Shown piece after piece: positions 32,704 to 40,544 of a stretch of DNA of 64,000 bases. Below the pieces are notes generated by a model. That model saw nothing but the letters and a program-made list of their open reading frames with translations, did no database searches and was not told the origin of the DNA. The DNA lies in NCBI RefSeq assembly GCF_030817415.1, contig NZ_JAUSZI010000002.1, positions 2,666,001 to 2,730,000 of the forward strand. Reading direction: 5' to 3'. A program made the translations under genes and the position numbers. The DNA comes from Streptomyces umbrinus. Lineage in GTDB: Bacteria; Actinomycetota; Actinomycetes; Streptomycetales; Streptomycetaceae. Within the stretch, counting starts at the first letter, position 1. Each line of letters begins with the position of its first letter.

Positions 32704-34370
32704 GACTCTCCTTCGTCAGGGCGTACGGGGCTGGGGGCGGCGGGCTTGTCGGGATCGGGGCCCGCGGATTCGGCGGGGCCGCGAGAGGTCGGGCTGTCGG
32801 GGCCCGCGCCTGCCGGGCGGGCGGAATCACCGCCCGCCGGGCGGCTCCCAGCCGGTCCCGCGGGACGGCCGGGATCCGGAGCCCTGGGGGCGTCGGGGTC
32901 CCGGGCAGCGAGGGCGTCGGGATCCGGAGCCGGGCGGTTGCCCGGGTCACGCACCGCGGACGCCTCGGCCTTGGACACCCGGGCCGCTCCGGACCCACCG
33001 GGGCCGCCGGACCCGGAGTCTGCGGGGCTCCCGCCCACGCCCGCGGCGGCCACCCGCTTCTCCGGGCCGCCCGCCACCCGCGCCAGCTCCGGTGAAGCGG
33101 ACTCCAGCGGTACCGACCAGGAGCGGACCAGGCCCAACTGGACGCCCTGGCGCGGGAGTACGGCGTCCAGGAGCCAGTCGGCGGCGACCCGGACACGGTT
33201 GCCGGGCATCGCGGCGAGGTGGTAGCCGCGGGCGACGACTCCGGCGAGCGGCCCGGACAGCGGGATGCCGAGCGGGTTGGCGGCGGCCTTGACCCCGCCG
33301 AGGTCGACGACGAAGCCCAGGTCGCGGTGCCGGTAGACACGCCGGGAGCCGACGCCGAGCGAGGCGGCCACGTTGTGGCCCGCGACCTTGCCGTGCCGCC
33401 AGGCGTGCTGCGCGGTCATCGCCGTGTACTCGCCGGGCTTCTCCAGGTCGGGCACGGCGGCCGCGTCACCGCAGGCGAACACCTCGGGGTGGCCCGGGAC
33501 TTGGAGGTACGGGTCGACGAGCAGCCGGCCGCGCTCCATGGGCCGCCCGACTCCGGCCACCAGTGGATCGGGCCGCACGCCCACGCACCACACGAGGGTC
33601 CGGGTGTCGACGAACTCCCCGTCGCTCAGCCGCACTCCGGTCGACGTGGCCTCCTCGACGGACGTCCCGGTGCGTACGTCGACACCGCGCTGCCGCAGCA
33701 CTCGATCGGCGGTGGTCGACAGCCGTTCGTCGAGTTCGGGCAGCACACGCGGGGCGATGTCGAGCAGCAGCCACCGCGGCCGCATCCCCTCCCTGAGCGC
33801 CTGCTTGCGCACCAGCTGGTCGGTGAACAGCTGTCCCTGCGCGGCGACTTCGGTGCCGGTGTATCCCGCGCCGACCACCACGAAGGTGCAGCGCGAGGAA
33901 CAGTTCTTGGAGTCGTCGGCGGCGGCAGCGAGTTCGATCTGCCGGGTCACGTGGTCACGCAGGTACAGCGCCTCGGGCAGTCCCCGGAAGCCGTGCGCGT
34001 GCTCGGCGACACCGGGCACGGGCAGCAGTTGGTTGACGCTGCCGACGGCCAGCACGAGCCGGTCGTACGACAGGGTGCCGCCGTCGCCCTCGGGGTCGGT
34101 GTAGTGCACGGTCCGCGCTTCGAGGTCGATGCCGTCGGCCTCGCCCAGCACCAGCCGTACGCCCGGCAGGGTGCCCGTCAGCGAGACGGTGACGCGGCGC
34201 GGCTCCAGGACACCGGCGGCGACCTGGGGCAGCAGGGGAAGGTAGAGAAAGTAGTCCGTGGGGTTCAGCAGAACGATGTCGGCCTTGTTCCGGGTCAGCC
34301 GGGACAGGGTTCGCGCCGTCTGGTACCCGGCGAATCCTGCTCCGACGATCACGACACGAGGTCGGCTCAT
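32700..34370 (-). CDS. NAD(P)/FAD oxidoreductase, type II NADH dehydrogenase-like, with long disordered tail
   Basis: 556 residues. First FAD motif VVIVGAGFAGYQTARTL (5-21), second nucleotide site FVVVGAGYTGTEVAAQ (about 163-178), ACGDAAAVPDLEKPGEYTAMTAQHAWRHGKVAGHNV (FAD pocket), all as in Ndh. After about residue 430 follow ~120 residues of Pro/Ala/Gly/Asp/Ser repeats (ARDPDAPRAPDPGRP) with no fold, which is unusual. Ndh oxidises NADH at the membrane and passes electrons to menaquinone. Coupled by ATGA to the transketolase gene. ATG at 34370. Confidence 0.87.
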   Translation of the reverse strand: MSRPRVVIVGAGFAGYQTARTLSRLTRNKADIVLLNPTDYFLYLPLLPQVAAGVLEPRRVTVSLTGTLPGVRLVLGEADGIDLEARTVHYTDPEGDGGTLSYDRLVLAVGSVNQLLPVPGVAEHAHGFRGLPEALYLRDHVTRQIELAAAADDSKNCSSRCTFVVVGAGYTGTEVAAQGQLFTDQLVRKQALREGMRPRWLLLDIAPRVLPELDERLSTTADRVLRQRGVDVRTGTSVEEATSTGVRLSDGEFVDTRTLVWCVGVRPDPLVAGVGRPMERGRLLVDPYLQVPGHPEVFACGDAAAVPDLEKPGEYTAMTAQHAWRHGKVAGHNVAASLGVGSRRVYRHRDLGFVVDLGGVKAAANPLGIPLSGPLAGVVARGYHLAAMPGNRVRVAADWLLDAVLPRQGVQLGLVRSWSVPLESASPELARVAGGPEKRVAAAGVGGSPADSGSGGPGGSGAARVSKAEASAVRDPGNRPAPDPDALAARDPDAPRAPDPGRPAGPAGSRPAGGDSARPAGAGPDSPTSRGPAESAGPDPDKPAAPSPVRPDEGES

Positions 34371-34588
34371 GGGGCGCCTCCGGCGGAGTCGATCGTTCGG
34401 GGCTTTCCGCGTCCCCCTGGCCGGGACGCCCAAACGTCGAGGTCCCCGCCCGCCTGCGTTGCGCGCCTGGCGCCGGGGACACCGGAAAACCGGCGGGACC
34501 GTTCGGGCGCGGTTCCGGCCGTGCGGATCCGCGGACGGTGTCTCCTCCCCGATTGTCCGGGGCTCGGCCCGACACCGCATCCCGCGCG

Positions 34589-34619
34589 ACGGAGGCGCAC
34601 CGGTTCGGTACGCCTCCGT
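34589..34619 (-). terminator. 9-bp hairpin after holin-like gene
   Basis: ACGGAGGCG (34589-34597) pairs perfectly with CGCCTCCGT (34611-34619), 13-nt loop, four nt below the stop of the leftward holin-like gene. The rest of the 253-nt gap to the next gene shows nothing else I can name. Confidence 0.65.
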
Positions 34620-34623
34620 GGGT

Positions 34624-35184
34624 TCACCGGGCCGGGTGATGCGGCCCCTCGGGATCCGTCGCGCCGGGCATCGGGGGCGTGCCCGCACCGGAGGGTCCGG
34701 GCGCCGCGCTGACGCCGCCGGGGGCGACGGGCGGAACCGGCGGGGCGGAGGGCCCGGCGAGCCCGCCGGGCGGCGTTCCGGGAGCCGTGCTGCCGGCGAC
34801 CCTCGCACTCTGCTCCTCGGCGGCCCGTCCCGCGGCCGCCTGTCCCGCGGCGGTCCGTTCCTCGTCGGCCTGTGTCGGCGCGGGCCGGGGTGCCGTCGGC
34901 CTCGCCGCGTTGCGCAGCGCGTAGGCCCCGGCTCCGAGCAGGACGGCGGTGATCAGCGCGGCCACCCAGTCGGGCAGCCCGAGCGCGAGGACGAGGCCCA
35001 CGGTCAGTGCGAGGGCCGCGCCCGCGTACAGGGCGACGGCGCCGGACGCCGCGTACAGCGAGGCCGTACGGCGCTGCTTGAGGGTCTGCTCCCGCAGTTC
35101 CTCGCGTACGGCGTCGCGGGCCACCTGGGCCAGTTCGTCGACCAGGTGTTTGTCCAGATGTTCCATGTGTTCGATGCGGTCCAT
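34624..35184 (-). CDS. Phage holin-family (DUF1469-like) membrane protein with Pro/Ala tail
   Basis: 186 residues. Helix LVDELAQVARDAVREELREQTLKQRRTASLY, two transmembrane segments (SGAVALYAGAALALTVGLVLALGL and WVAALITAVLLGAGAYAL), then an ~85-residue Pro/Ala/Gly tail. Chromosomal members of this family are common in actinobacteria and are not phage lysis genes. Start uncertain: ATG at 35184 (MDRIEHMEHL) or 35166; neither has a strong ribosome site. Divergent from the VOC gene. Confidence 0.8.
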   Translation of the reverse strand: MDRIEHMEHLDKHLVDELAQVARDAVREELREQTLKQRRTASLYAASGAVALYAGAALALTVGLVLALGLPDWVAALITAVLLGAGAYALRNAARPTAPRPAPTQADEERTAAGQAAAGRAAEEQSARVAGSTAPGTPPGGLAGPSAPPVPPVAPGGVSAAPGPSGAGTPPMPGATDPEGPHHPAR

Positions 35185-35322
35185 GGCGGCCGGGTACCCG
35201 CGCCCCTTCGCCCGTAACGCCGGGCGCCTCCGGCTCCGTTCGCCCGGCAGGACCCCGGCCCGCGTCCCGGGATCCGTACGAAACGATCTCGTTCCCGGCC
35301 GGCCCCAACTAGGCTCGTCCCC

Positions 35323-35676
35323 ATGGACATTCTGGGAGCCACGCTGCGCATCTGCGTCGACGACCTGGAGACTGCGGTCCCCTTCTACGAGAAGCTGGCG
35401 GGCGGACCGGCGCTCCGCTTCGAGCGCGGCGGGGTCTCCGTCGCGGCCGTCGGCTGCTTCTTGTTGATGAGCGGACCGGAGTCGGAGTTGGAGGTGCTCC
35501 GCAAGGTCTCGGCGACCATCGCGGTGACGGACGTCGACGAAGCCCACCGGGTCCTCACCGACTCGGGTGCCCACGTCGTGGCGGGCCCGGTGGCGACACC
35601 GGTCGGCCGCAACCTGATCGCGATGCACCCGGACGGCTACGTGTACGAGTACGTGGACCGCCGCGCGGCCGAGTAG
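35323..35676 (+). CDS. VOC (glyoxalase/bleomycin resistance fold) protein
   Basis: 117 residues, a single VOC unit pair: MDILGATLRICVDDLETAVPFYEKLAG (beta-alpha start), VAAVGCFLLMSGPESELEV, ATIAVTDVDEAHRVLTDSGAHVVAGP and IAMHPDGYVYEYVDR with the Glu/Asp metal position. Substrate not predictable. Its stop lies one base from the stop of the converging DUF5107 gene. Confidence 0.9.
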   Translation: MDILGATLRICVDDLETAVPFYEKLAGGPALRFERGGVSVAAVGCFLLMSGPESELEVLRKVSATIAVTDVDEAHRVLTDSGAHVVAGPVATPVGRNLIAMHPDGYVYEYVDRRAAE

Positions 35677-35677
35677 G

Positions 35678-37663
35678 TCACCCGGCGCCGTCGGAGCCGG
35701 GCGGCCGCATCCTGAAGTCGTAGCGCGCGGGCAGCGGTTCGTCGGTGATGCGGGACCAGAGCACCCCGATCGCCTCGGCCCCTTCCCGCAGGTCGGCCAC
35801 CTCGAACCCCGCGTCGAAGACCGCGCGTGCCGCGTCCTTGTCACCCTCGGCGAGCAGCAACTCCGCCTCGATCAGCCGGAACCGGCCGCGTTCGCGGGTC
35901 GCCGGGCGCAGTCGCTCCCACACCGAGCGCGCGTCCGTCGTCCGCCGCGCAGCGAGCAGTGCGGTGATCGCCTCCCGGCCGAGCGCGGCCGTGGCAGCCG
36001 TCCAGGCCTCTTTGTTGTCGCGCCGCTCCCGGCACAGGTCGTCGAAGGCGTCCATGTACCGGTCGGCGGCCCGTTCCCGGTTGCCCGCCTCCTGGTCGGC
36101 GACGGCGAGGCAGCGCAGCAACGGCCAGAGGGACGGGGCGAGTTCCAGGGCCCGCTCCCAGCTGCGTACGGCCTGTGCGCGGTCGTCGGCATGCCATTGG
36201 GCGACGCCCAGGTGGTACTCGGTGAACGGCTTCGCGGGTGCCGTCTCCAGCATGTCCCGCCAGTGCCGGGCGACGAGCGTCTCCCCGGGCGGTCCCACCC
36301 GGCGCGGCTCCGGGAAGGCGCCGGACCGGAGCAGCTCCACCCAGGGCGCCTGCGCGTCCCCAAGCGTGTCCTCCTCGAAGGGGGTGCCGGGCAACTTGAG
36401 GTCGCCGCGCAGGACTTCGAGCGCGCCCCAGCCGGATCCGACGGCCAGCACCTCACCGGGTTCGGTGTCGGCGGACGCCCGCCAGTTCTCGTACGCTGCC
36501 TCGAATTCCCCACGTGGCAGGACCTGTTGGAGCCGTTCCTCGACTCCGGAGCGGGCCGCGGCCCAGTCGGTGCCGTGCACGGTCTCCGCGTCGGCCGTCA
36601 GCGGCCCGTACGCCTCCAGCCACGCCACCTCGCTCTCCGCGTCGAGGCGGAGGTGTTCCAACTGTGTGCGGGCGAGCCCGGCCTGGATCTCGCAGTAGCC
36701 GCCGGTGCCGGGCTCGGTGAGCCACTCCTGCCACCGCCGGCCGCCGGTGCCCGATCCCCACACGAAGAGCTTGCGGCCGCGGAGTCCGTCGGTGGACGTC
36801 TGCACGAGCCCCTGCCCCGTCTCGTCCAGGGCGGCGATCCAGCGCCGCTGCCCGTCGGGCACCTCGTAGAAGTAGTCGGCCGGATGCTCGCCACGCGGCG
36901 GATACGTCCGGTCGGCGCCCTCGCACACCGGTACCGGCACCCGCCGCAGCCGGCGCTCGTAGCCGAAGTGCCACGCCTCCTCGGCGGGCGCGAGCACCCG
37001 GCGCTCCTCGGGGACGGCGGTGTTGGACCACCAGTACAGCGGCGCGGCCTTCTCGTGCGGATTGCGGACGCGTACGCCGACGTACAGGAAGTCGGAGCCC
37101 TCGGGCAGCCACAGGTCGACCTGGAACGGCAGGTCGCGCAACCGTTCCCACTCCCACAGGCGCAGCATCTCGCCGCCGTCGGGCGCGGCGACGCGGGCCG
37201 CGTGCAGGGGTGCACAGGCGAGGGTCGAGTGTCCGGTGGCGCCGATGTTCCATTCGATGCCGCCGGAGAACCAGGCGCCGTTGAGCGCGAAGTCGGCGGG
37301 CTGCAACACCGGGTTGCGGTAGAGGAGTTCGCGGTCGGACGGCTTGTGGAAGAGGGACACGACACGGCCGCCGTAGCCCGGCAGCACGGTCGCGCGCAGC
37401 CGGTCGTTCTCGATGACGATCGCCTCGACCTCGCGGGGTGCCCGCGTTCTCCCGTACCCGTCGCGGACGCGTTCGGGCAGGAGGCTGCGCAGTGGCTCGT
37501 AGCCGATCTGGCGAGCCATGTCGCGTGGCAGGCCCTCGCGTTCCCGCTCGTCCACGTGGTGCGTCTCGTCGAGCGGACGCAACGGAGGGAGTGGGTTGCT
37601 GGGGCCCAACTCCGCGGCCGGCAGCGTCAGTACGTCACGTCGGATGGTCGTCACGTCGACCAT
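35678..37663 (-). CDS. DUF5107 beta-sandwich and TPR protein
   Basis: 661 residues. An N-terminal DUF5107 domain (about 60-330) resembles galactose mutarotase-like sandwiches: VIENDRLRATVLPGYGGRVVSLFHKPSDRELLYRNPVLQPADFA and GGIEWNIGATGHS. The C-terminal third is helical tetratricopeptide-like (YHLGVAQWHADDRAQAVRSWERALELAPSLWPLLRCLAVADQEAGNRERAADRYMDAF). Members probably bind or process carbohydrates. ATG at 37663 (MVDVTTIRRD); the upstream extension is arginine-rich. Confidence 0.87.
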   Translation of the reverse strand: MVDVTTIRRDVLTLPAAELGPSNPLPPLRPLDETHHVDEREREGLPRDMARQIGYEPLRSLLPERVRDGYGRTRAPREVEAIVIENDRLRATVLPGYGGRVVSLFHKPSDRELLYRNPVLQPADFALNGAWFSGGIEWNIGATGHSTLACAPLHAARVAAPDGGEMLRLWEWERLRDLPFQVDLWLPEGSDFLYVGVRVRNPHEKAAPLYWWSNTAVPEERRVLAPAEEAWHFGYERRLRRVPVPVCEGADRTYPPRGEHPADYFYEVPDGQRRWIAALDETGQGLVQTSTDGLRGRKLFVWGSGTGGRRWQEWLTEPGTGGYCEIQAGLARTQLEHLRLDAESEVAWLEAYGPLTADAETVHGTDWAAARSGVEERLQQVLPRGEFEAAYENWRASADTEPGEVLAVGSGWGALEVLRGDLKLPGTPFEEDTLGDAQAPWVELLRSGAFPEPRRVGPPGETLVARHWRDMLETAPAKPFTEYHLGVAQWHADDRAQAVRSWERALELAPSLWPLLRCLAVADQEAGNRERAADRYMDAFDDLCRERRDNKEAWTAATAALGREAITALLAARRTTDARSVWERLRPATRERGRFRLIEAELLLAEGDKDAARAVFDAGFEVADLREGAEAIGVLWSRITDEPLPARYDFRMRPPGSDGAG

Positions 37664-37703
37664 GGAACAGCGTGGACGGCGAGCCGACCAGGGGCACTCC
37701 CGG

Positions 37704-38612
37704 TCAGGATTGCGCAAAGGCCGCCACGACGATGTCGGCGAGCAGGGCGCCGGCGGTCCCGTCCGGGTCCAGGTCGGGGTCGTAGATGGTGACGTTGAAG
37801 CCGACGCAGTGCGGGGAGTTCACCAACGGCCGCAGGAGCGCGGTCAGTTCGTCGGGCAGCAGTCCGCCGGGGTCGGGGCTGTCGACGGCCGGCATCACGG
37901 ACGGGTCGAGCACGTCGGCGTCGAGGTGCACCCAGAAGCCGTCCAGCTCCGGTACGTCGAAGGCCTCGGCGGTGGCCCGGGCCAGGGCGTCGGCGCCCCA
38001 CTCGCGCACGTCGCCGACGGTCACCGTGGGGATCTTCAGCGCGGCGAGTTCGGCCCGGTCCTCCTCGAACTCGTCCCGGATTCCGAAGAACCGCACGTCC
38101 TCGTCCCGCAGATAGGGCTTCAGCCCCTCCAGGTCCGTCAGGTCGTCCTGCCCGCGCCCGGTCGCCAGGGCCACCTCCTCGCCGCCCGCCGCGCCGACCC
38201 TCTCGGAGTTGCCCGGGTGCCGGAAGTCGTGGGAGGCGTCCACCGCCACGAGCCCGTACCGGCCGATCCGCCGCAGCGCGAGCGAGGCGCCGAGCTGGAT
38301 GGAGCAGTCGCCGCCGAGGACGACGGGCAGCTCCCCGGCCCGTACGTGCCCTTCGACGCGGTCGGCGAGCGTGCGTGTGTAGGTGGCGATCGCGGCGGCG
38401 TTGAAGACGCCGTCGCCCTCCTGCCAGTCGCCCCGGTCGTAGCGCGGCGGTACGACCACGCCGCCCTCCAGGGCGTGCAGCCGCCGTACGATCCGCTGCT
38501 CGCGCAGGGCGCCGGCGAGCTTGTAGCAGCCGGGGACGGTACCCGGAGCCGGTGGGCGAAGGCCCAGGTTCGACGGGGCGTCCAGGACGACAAGGTTCCG
38601 GATGGGACTCAT
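37704..38612 (-). CDS. Arginase/agmatinase-fold protein with altered metal ligands
   Basis: 302 residues of the ureohydrolase fold. The three metal motifs are GGDCS (100-104) in place of GGDHS, DASHD (125-129) in place of DAHxD, and DADVLDP (231-237), which is normal. Thus two of the six manganese ligands (His in motifs 1 and 2) are replaced by Cys and Ser, with a His shifted one place. Substrate unlikely to be plain arginine. ATG at 38612 overlaps the stop of the upstream GNAT gene (ATGA), so the two are coupled. Confidence 0.85.
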   Translation of the reverse strand: MSPIRNLVVLDAPSNLGLRPPAPGTVPGCYKLAGALREQRIVRRLHALEGGVVVPPRYDRGDWQEGDGVFNAAAIATYTRTLADRVEGHVRAGELPVVLGGDCSIQLGASLALRRIGRYGLVAVDASHDFRHPGNSERVGAAGGEEVALATGRGQDDLTDLEGLKPYLRDEDVRFFGIRDEFEEDRAELAALKIPTVTVGDVREWGADALARATAEAFDVPELDGFWVHLDADVLDPSVMPAVDSPDPGGLLPDELTALLRPLVNSPHCVGFNVTIYDPDLDPDGTAGALLADIVVAAFAQS

Positions 38613-39154
38613 GTTCGAATCATATCGGCGGTGATGGCCCATCGTTCGTGGTCCCGCCAGGCCCCGTCGATGAAGAGGAACTCCGGCGAGAAGCCCTCAA
38701 GACGGAAGCCGCAGCGACGGGCCAGCGCGATCGAGGCGGCGTTGTCCGGCTGGACGTTGATCTCCAGCCGGTGCAGTCCGAGCCCGCCGAACGCGTACCG
38801 CACCACCAGGTCGAGCCCCTCCCCCATCAGTCCGCGTCCGGCCGCGTGCGCGAAGGCCCCGTAGCCGAGCGCCCCGCACTGGAAGGCGCCCTCCACGATG
38901 TTGTTGATGTTGATGAACCCGGCGATCCCTCCGCCGTCCCTCTCACAGACGAGGAACCCGGCCTTCGTCGGGTCCTCGATCAGCCGTCCCGCGTAGGAGG
39001 CGTAGGAGGCGGCATTGACCGGCGGGAACAGCCAGGGCTGGTGCAGCGCCTTGCTCTCACGCGCCCGGGCGATGAACTCGGCGCCGTCCTCGTGGGTGTA
39101 GTGACGTATGCCCACGGTGGTGCCTTCGGCGAGGTATGGGGTCGTGCCATGCAT
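38609..39154 (-). CDS. GNAT family acetyltransferase, RimJ/RimL-like
   Basis: 181 residues. VGIRHYTHEDGAEFIARARESKALHQPWLFPPV, IAGFININNIVEGAFQCGALGYGAFAHAAGRGLMGEGLDLVVRYAFGGLGLHRLEINVQPDNAASIALARRCGF: the acetyl-CoA loop and the NAASIALARRCGF motif are typical of ribosomal-protein-type N-acetyltransferases. Acetylates a protein N-terminus or small amine. Coupled to the arginase-fold gene by ATGA. ATG MHGTTPYL; the frame is open upstream only in repeat DNA. Confidence 0.9.
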   Translation of the reverse strand: MHGTTPYLAEGTTVGIRHYTHEDGAEFIARARESKALHQPWLFPPVNAASYASYAGRLIEDPTKAGFLVCERDGGGIAGFININNIVEGAFQCGALGYGAFAHAAGRGLMGEGLDLVVRYAFGGLGLHRLEINVQPDNAASIALARRCGFRLEGFSPEFLFIDGAWRDHERWAITADMIRT

Positions 39155-39204
39155 ACCGTCACGGTAGCGCTCCGCCGGAAGCACGGCATCAACCGCGGGC
39201 CGGT

Positions 39205-39245
39205 GGGGGCTGGCCGCGCAGTTCCCCCGCGCCCCTTGACGGGGC
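39205..39245 (-). repeat. Interspersed GC-rich repeat, copy D
   Basis: Reverse strand AAGGGGCGCGGGGGAACTGC, then GCGGCCAGCCCCC, one G longer than the others. Lies between the LapA-like gene 3' end and the GNAT start, both leftward; GCCCC and GGGGC arms allow a hairpin. Confidence 0.8.
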
Positions 39246-39256
39246 ACCCCGGCCGG

Positions 39257-39505
39257 TCAGCTTCGGCGCTTCATGAAATACGCCCCGCACAGCGCGCCGA
39301 TCACCGCCGTGCCGAGGAGTGCCATCCACAGGGGCATGGTGACCTCGGGGATCAGCAGGCGGATCTTGGTGGCGCGGGTGTTCTCGAAGATGAAGATCAG
39401 CGCGAGCACGGCCAGCGCGATGACGGACACCCGCCCGGGCGTCATCAGGTTCCCGCCGCCTGCCCTGCCGCCGCCACCGCTGCTCTCCGAGGTCTTCGGG
39501 CTCAT
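39257..39505 (-). CDS. LapA/DUF1049-like small membrane protein
   Basis: 82 residues. A Gly/Ser-rich start, then MTPGRVSVIALAVLALIFIFENTRATKIRLLIPEVTMPLWMALLGTAVIGALCGAYFMKRRS: two transmembrane helices joined by a loop with the ENTRATKIRLLIPEVTMPLW signature of DUF1049. Such proteins aid envelope lipopolysaccharide assembly in Gram-negatives; role in actinobacteria unknown. ATG at 39505; MTPGRV at residue 21 is an alternative start. Confidence 0.85.
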   Translation of the reverse strand: MSPKTSESSGGGGRAGGGNLMTPGRVSVIALAVLALIFIFENTRATKIRLLIPEVTMPLWMALLGTAVIGALCGAYFMKRRS

Positions 39506-39620
39506 GCGCCCAGGATGGGCCGGGGAGCGGGGGTCACGCGCGGTGAGAGGTTCCTCCGGGTGAGGCAGGGGGCCACAGGGGTGAGTCGACCGTCATGCCC
39601 CCCCACCGCCGTCACCGGCG

Positions 39621-40544
39621 TCAGGCCAGCGCGGGCACGTCCAGTGTCAGCGTCCCGGCCTCGGCGTCCAGCTCCGCCGGCACCCCGAAGGGGACCGTCA
39701 GCGCCCCCTCGCAGTGCCCGAAGCCGAACTCCTCGGCGATCGGCACCCCGAGCCCGCCGAGCCGGTCGAGGACGAGGGCCCGGATCCGGTCGTACGGGTC
39801 GCACCGCTCCCAGGAGCCGAGCAGGACCCCGGTGACGCCGTCGAGCCAGCCTGCGCGCAGGAGTTGGGTCAGGTAGCGGTCCAGGCGGTAGGTCTCCTCG
39901 TTCACGTCCTCCAGGCAGAGGAGGCCGCCGCGCGCCGAGGACCGGGCGTGGGGGGTGCCGAGGTCGGCGGCGAGGAGGCTCAGGCAGCCGCCGAGCAGGA
40001 CGCCTCTGGCCCGACCGGGCACCAGCGCGCTCCCGGACGAGGTGAGGGTCCGCACCGACTCCGGTTCGAAGAGCGTCGCCCGCAGCTGCTCCTGGGCGCG
40101 GGCGTTCTTGATGAAGTCGATGCCCGCGGCCATCGGTCCGTGCAGTGTCACGAGCCCCAGCCGCGTCGCGAAGGCCTCGTGCAGGGCCGTGATGTCGCTG
40201 AAGCCGAGGAACACCTTGGGGCCCGCGGCCCGCAGCGCGTCCCAGTCGAGCAGCTCGGCCATGCGCTGTACGCCGTAGCCGCCGCGGGCGCACAGCACGG
40301 CGTCCACGGTCGGGTCGCACCAGGCGGACTGGAGGTCGGCGGCCCGGTCGGCGTCGGTGCCCGCCAGGTAGTCGAACGTGCCGTGCCGGTCCAGGACATG
40401 GGGTGCCACGACCGGATCCAGGTCCCAGCCGCGCAGGATGTCGAGGCCCGCCTGCAGCCGCTCCTCGGGCACGGGACCGCTCGGCGCGACGACGGCGACA
40501 CGGGCTCCGCGAACCAGCCGCCGAGGACGCACGAGTCCCTTCAC
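39621..40544 (-). CDS. LD-carboxypeptidase (S66 family)
   Basis: 307 residues. RGARVAVVAPSGPV, VDAVLCARGGYGVQRMAELLDW, FLGFSDITALHEAF (the GYGSxR/GFSD region) and LHGPMAA (nucleophile-loop region), GGCLSLLAADLGTPHA and LLCLEDVNEETYRLDRYLTQLLRAG (catalytic Glu), GFGHCEGALTVPFG (catalytic His). S66 enzymes cut the L,D bond of murein tetrapeptides or microcin-like adducts. GTG at 40544 overlaps the S9 gene stop (GTGA). Last gene of a four-peptidase operon. Confidence 0.9.
   Translation of the reverse strand: MKGLVRPRRLVRGARVAVVAPSGPVPEERLQAGLDILRGWDLDPVVAPHVLDRHGTFDYLAGTDADRAADLQSAWCDPTVDAVLCARGGYGVQRMAELLDWDALRAAGPKVFLGFSDITALHEAFATRLGLVTLHGPMAAGIDFIKNARAQEQLRATLFEPESVRTLTSSGSALVPGRARGVLLGGCLSLLAADLGTPHARSSARGGLLCLEDVNEETYRLDRYLTQLLRAGWLDGVTGVLLGSWERCDPYDRIRALVLDRLGGLGVPIAEEFGFGHCEGALTVPFGVPAELDAEAGTLTLDVPALA

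Noticed and set aside
34624..35184. Prophage remnant because of the holin-family protein
   Set aside because: No other phage gene nearby; this family is chromosomal in most actinobacteria.
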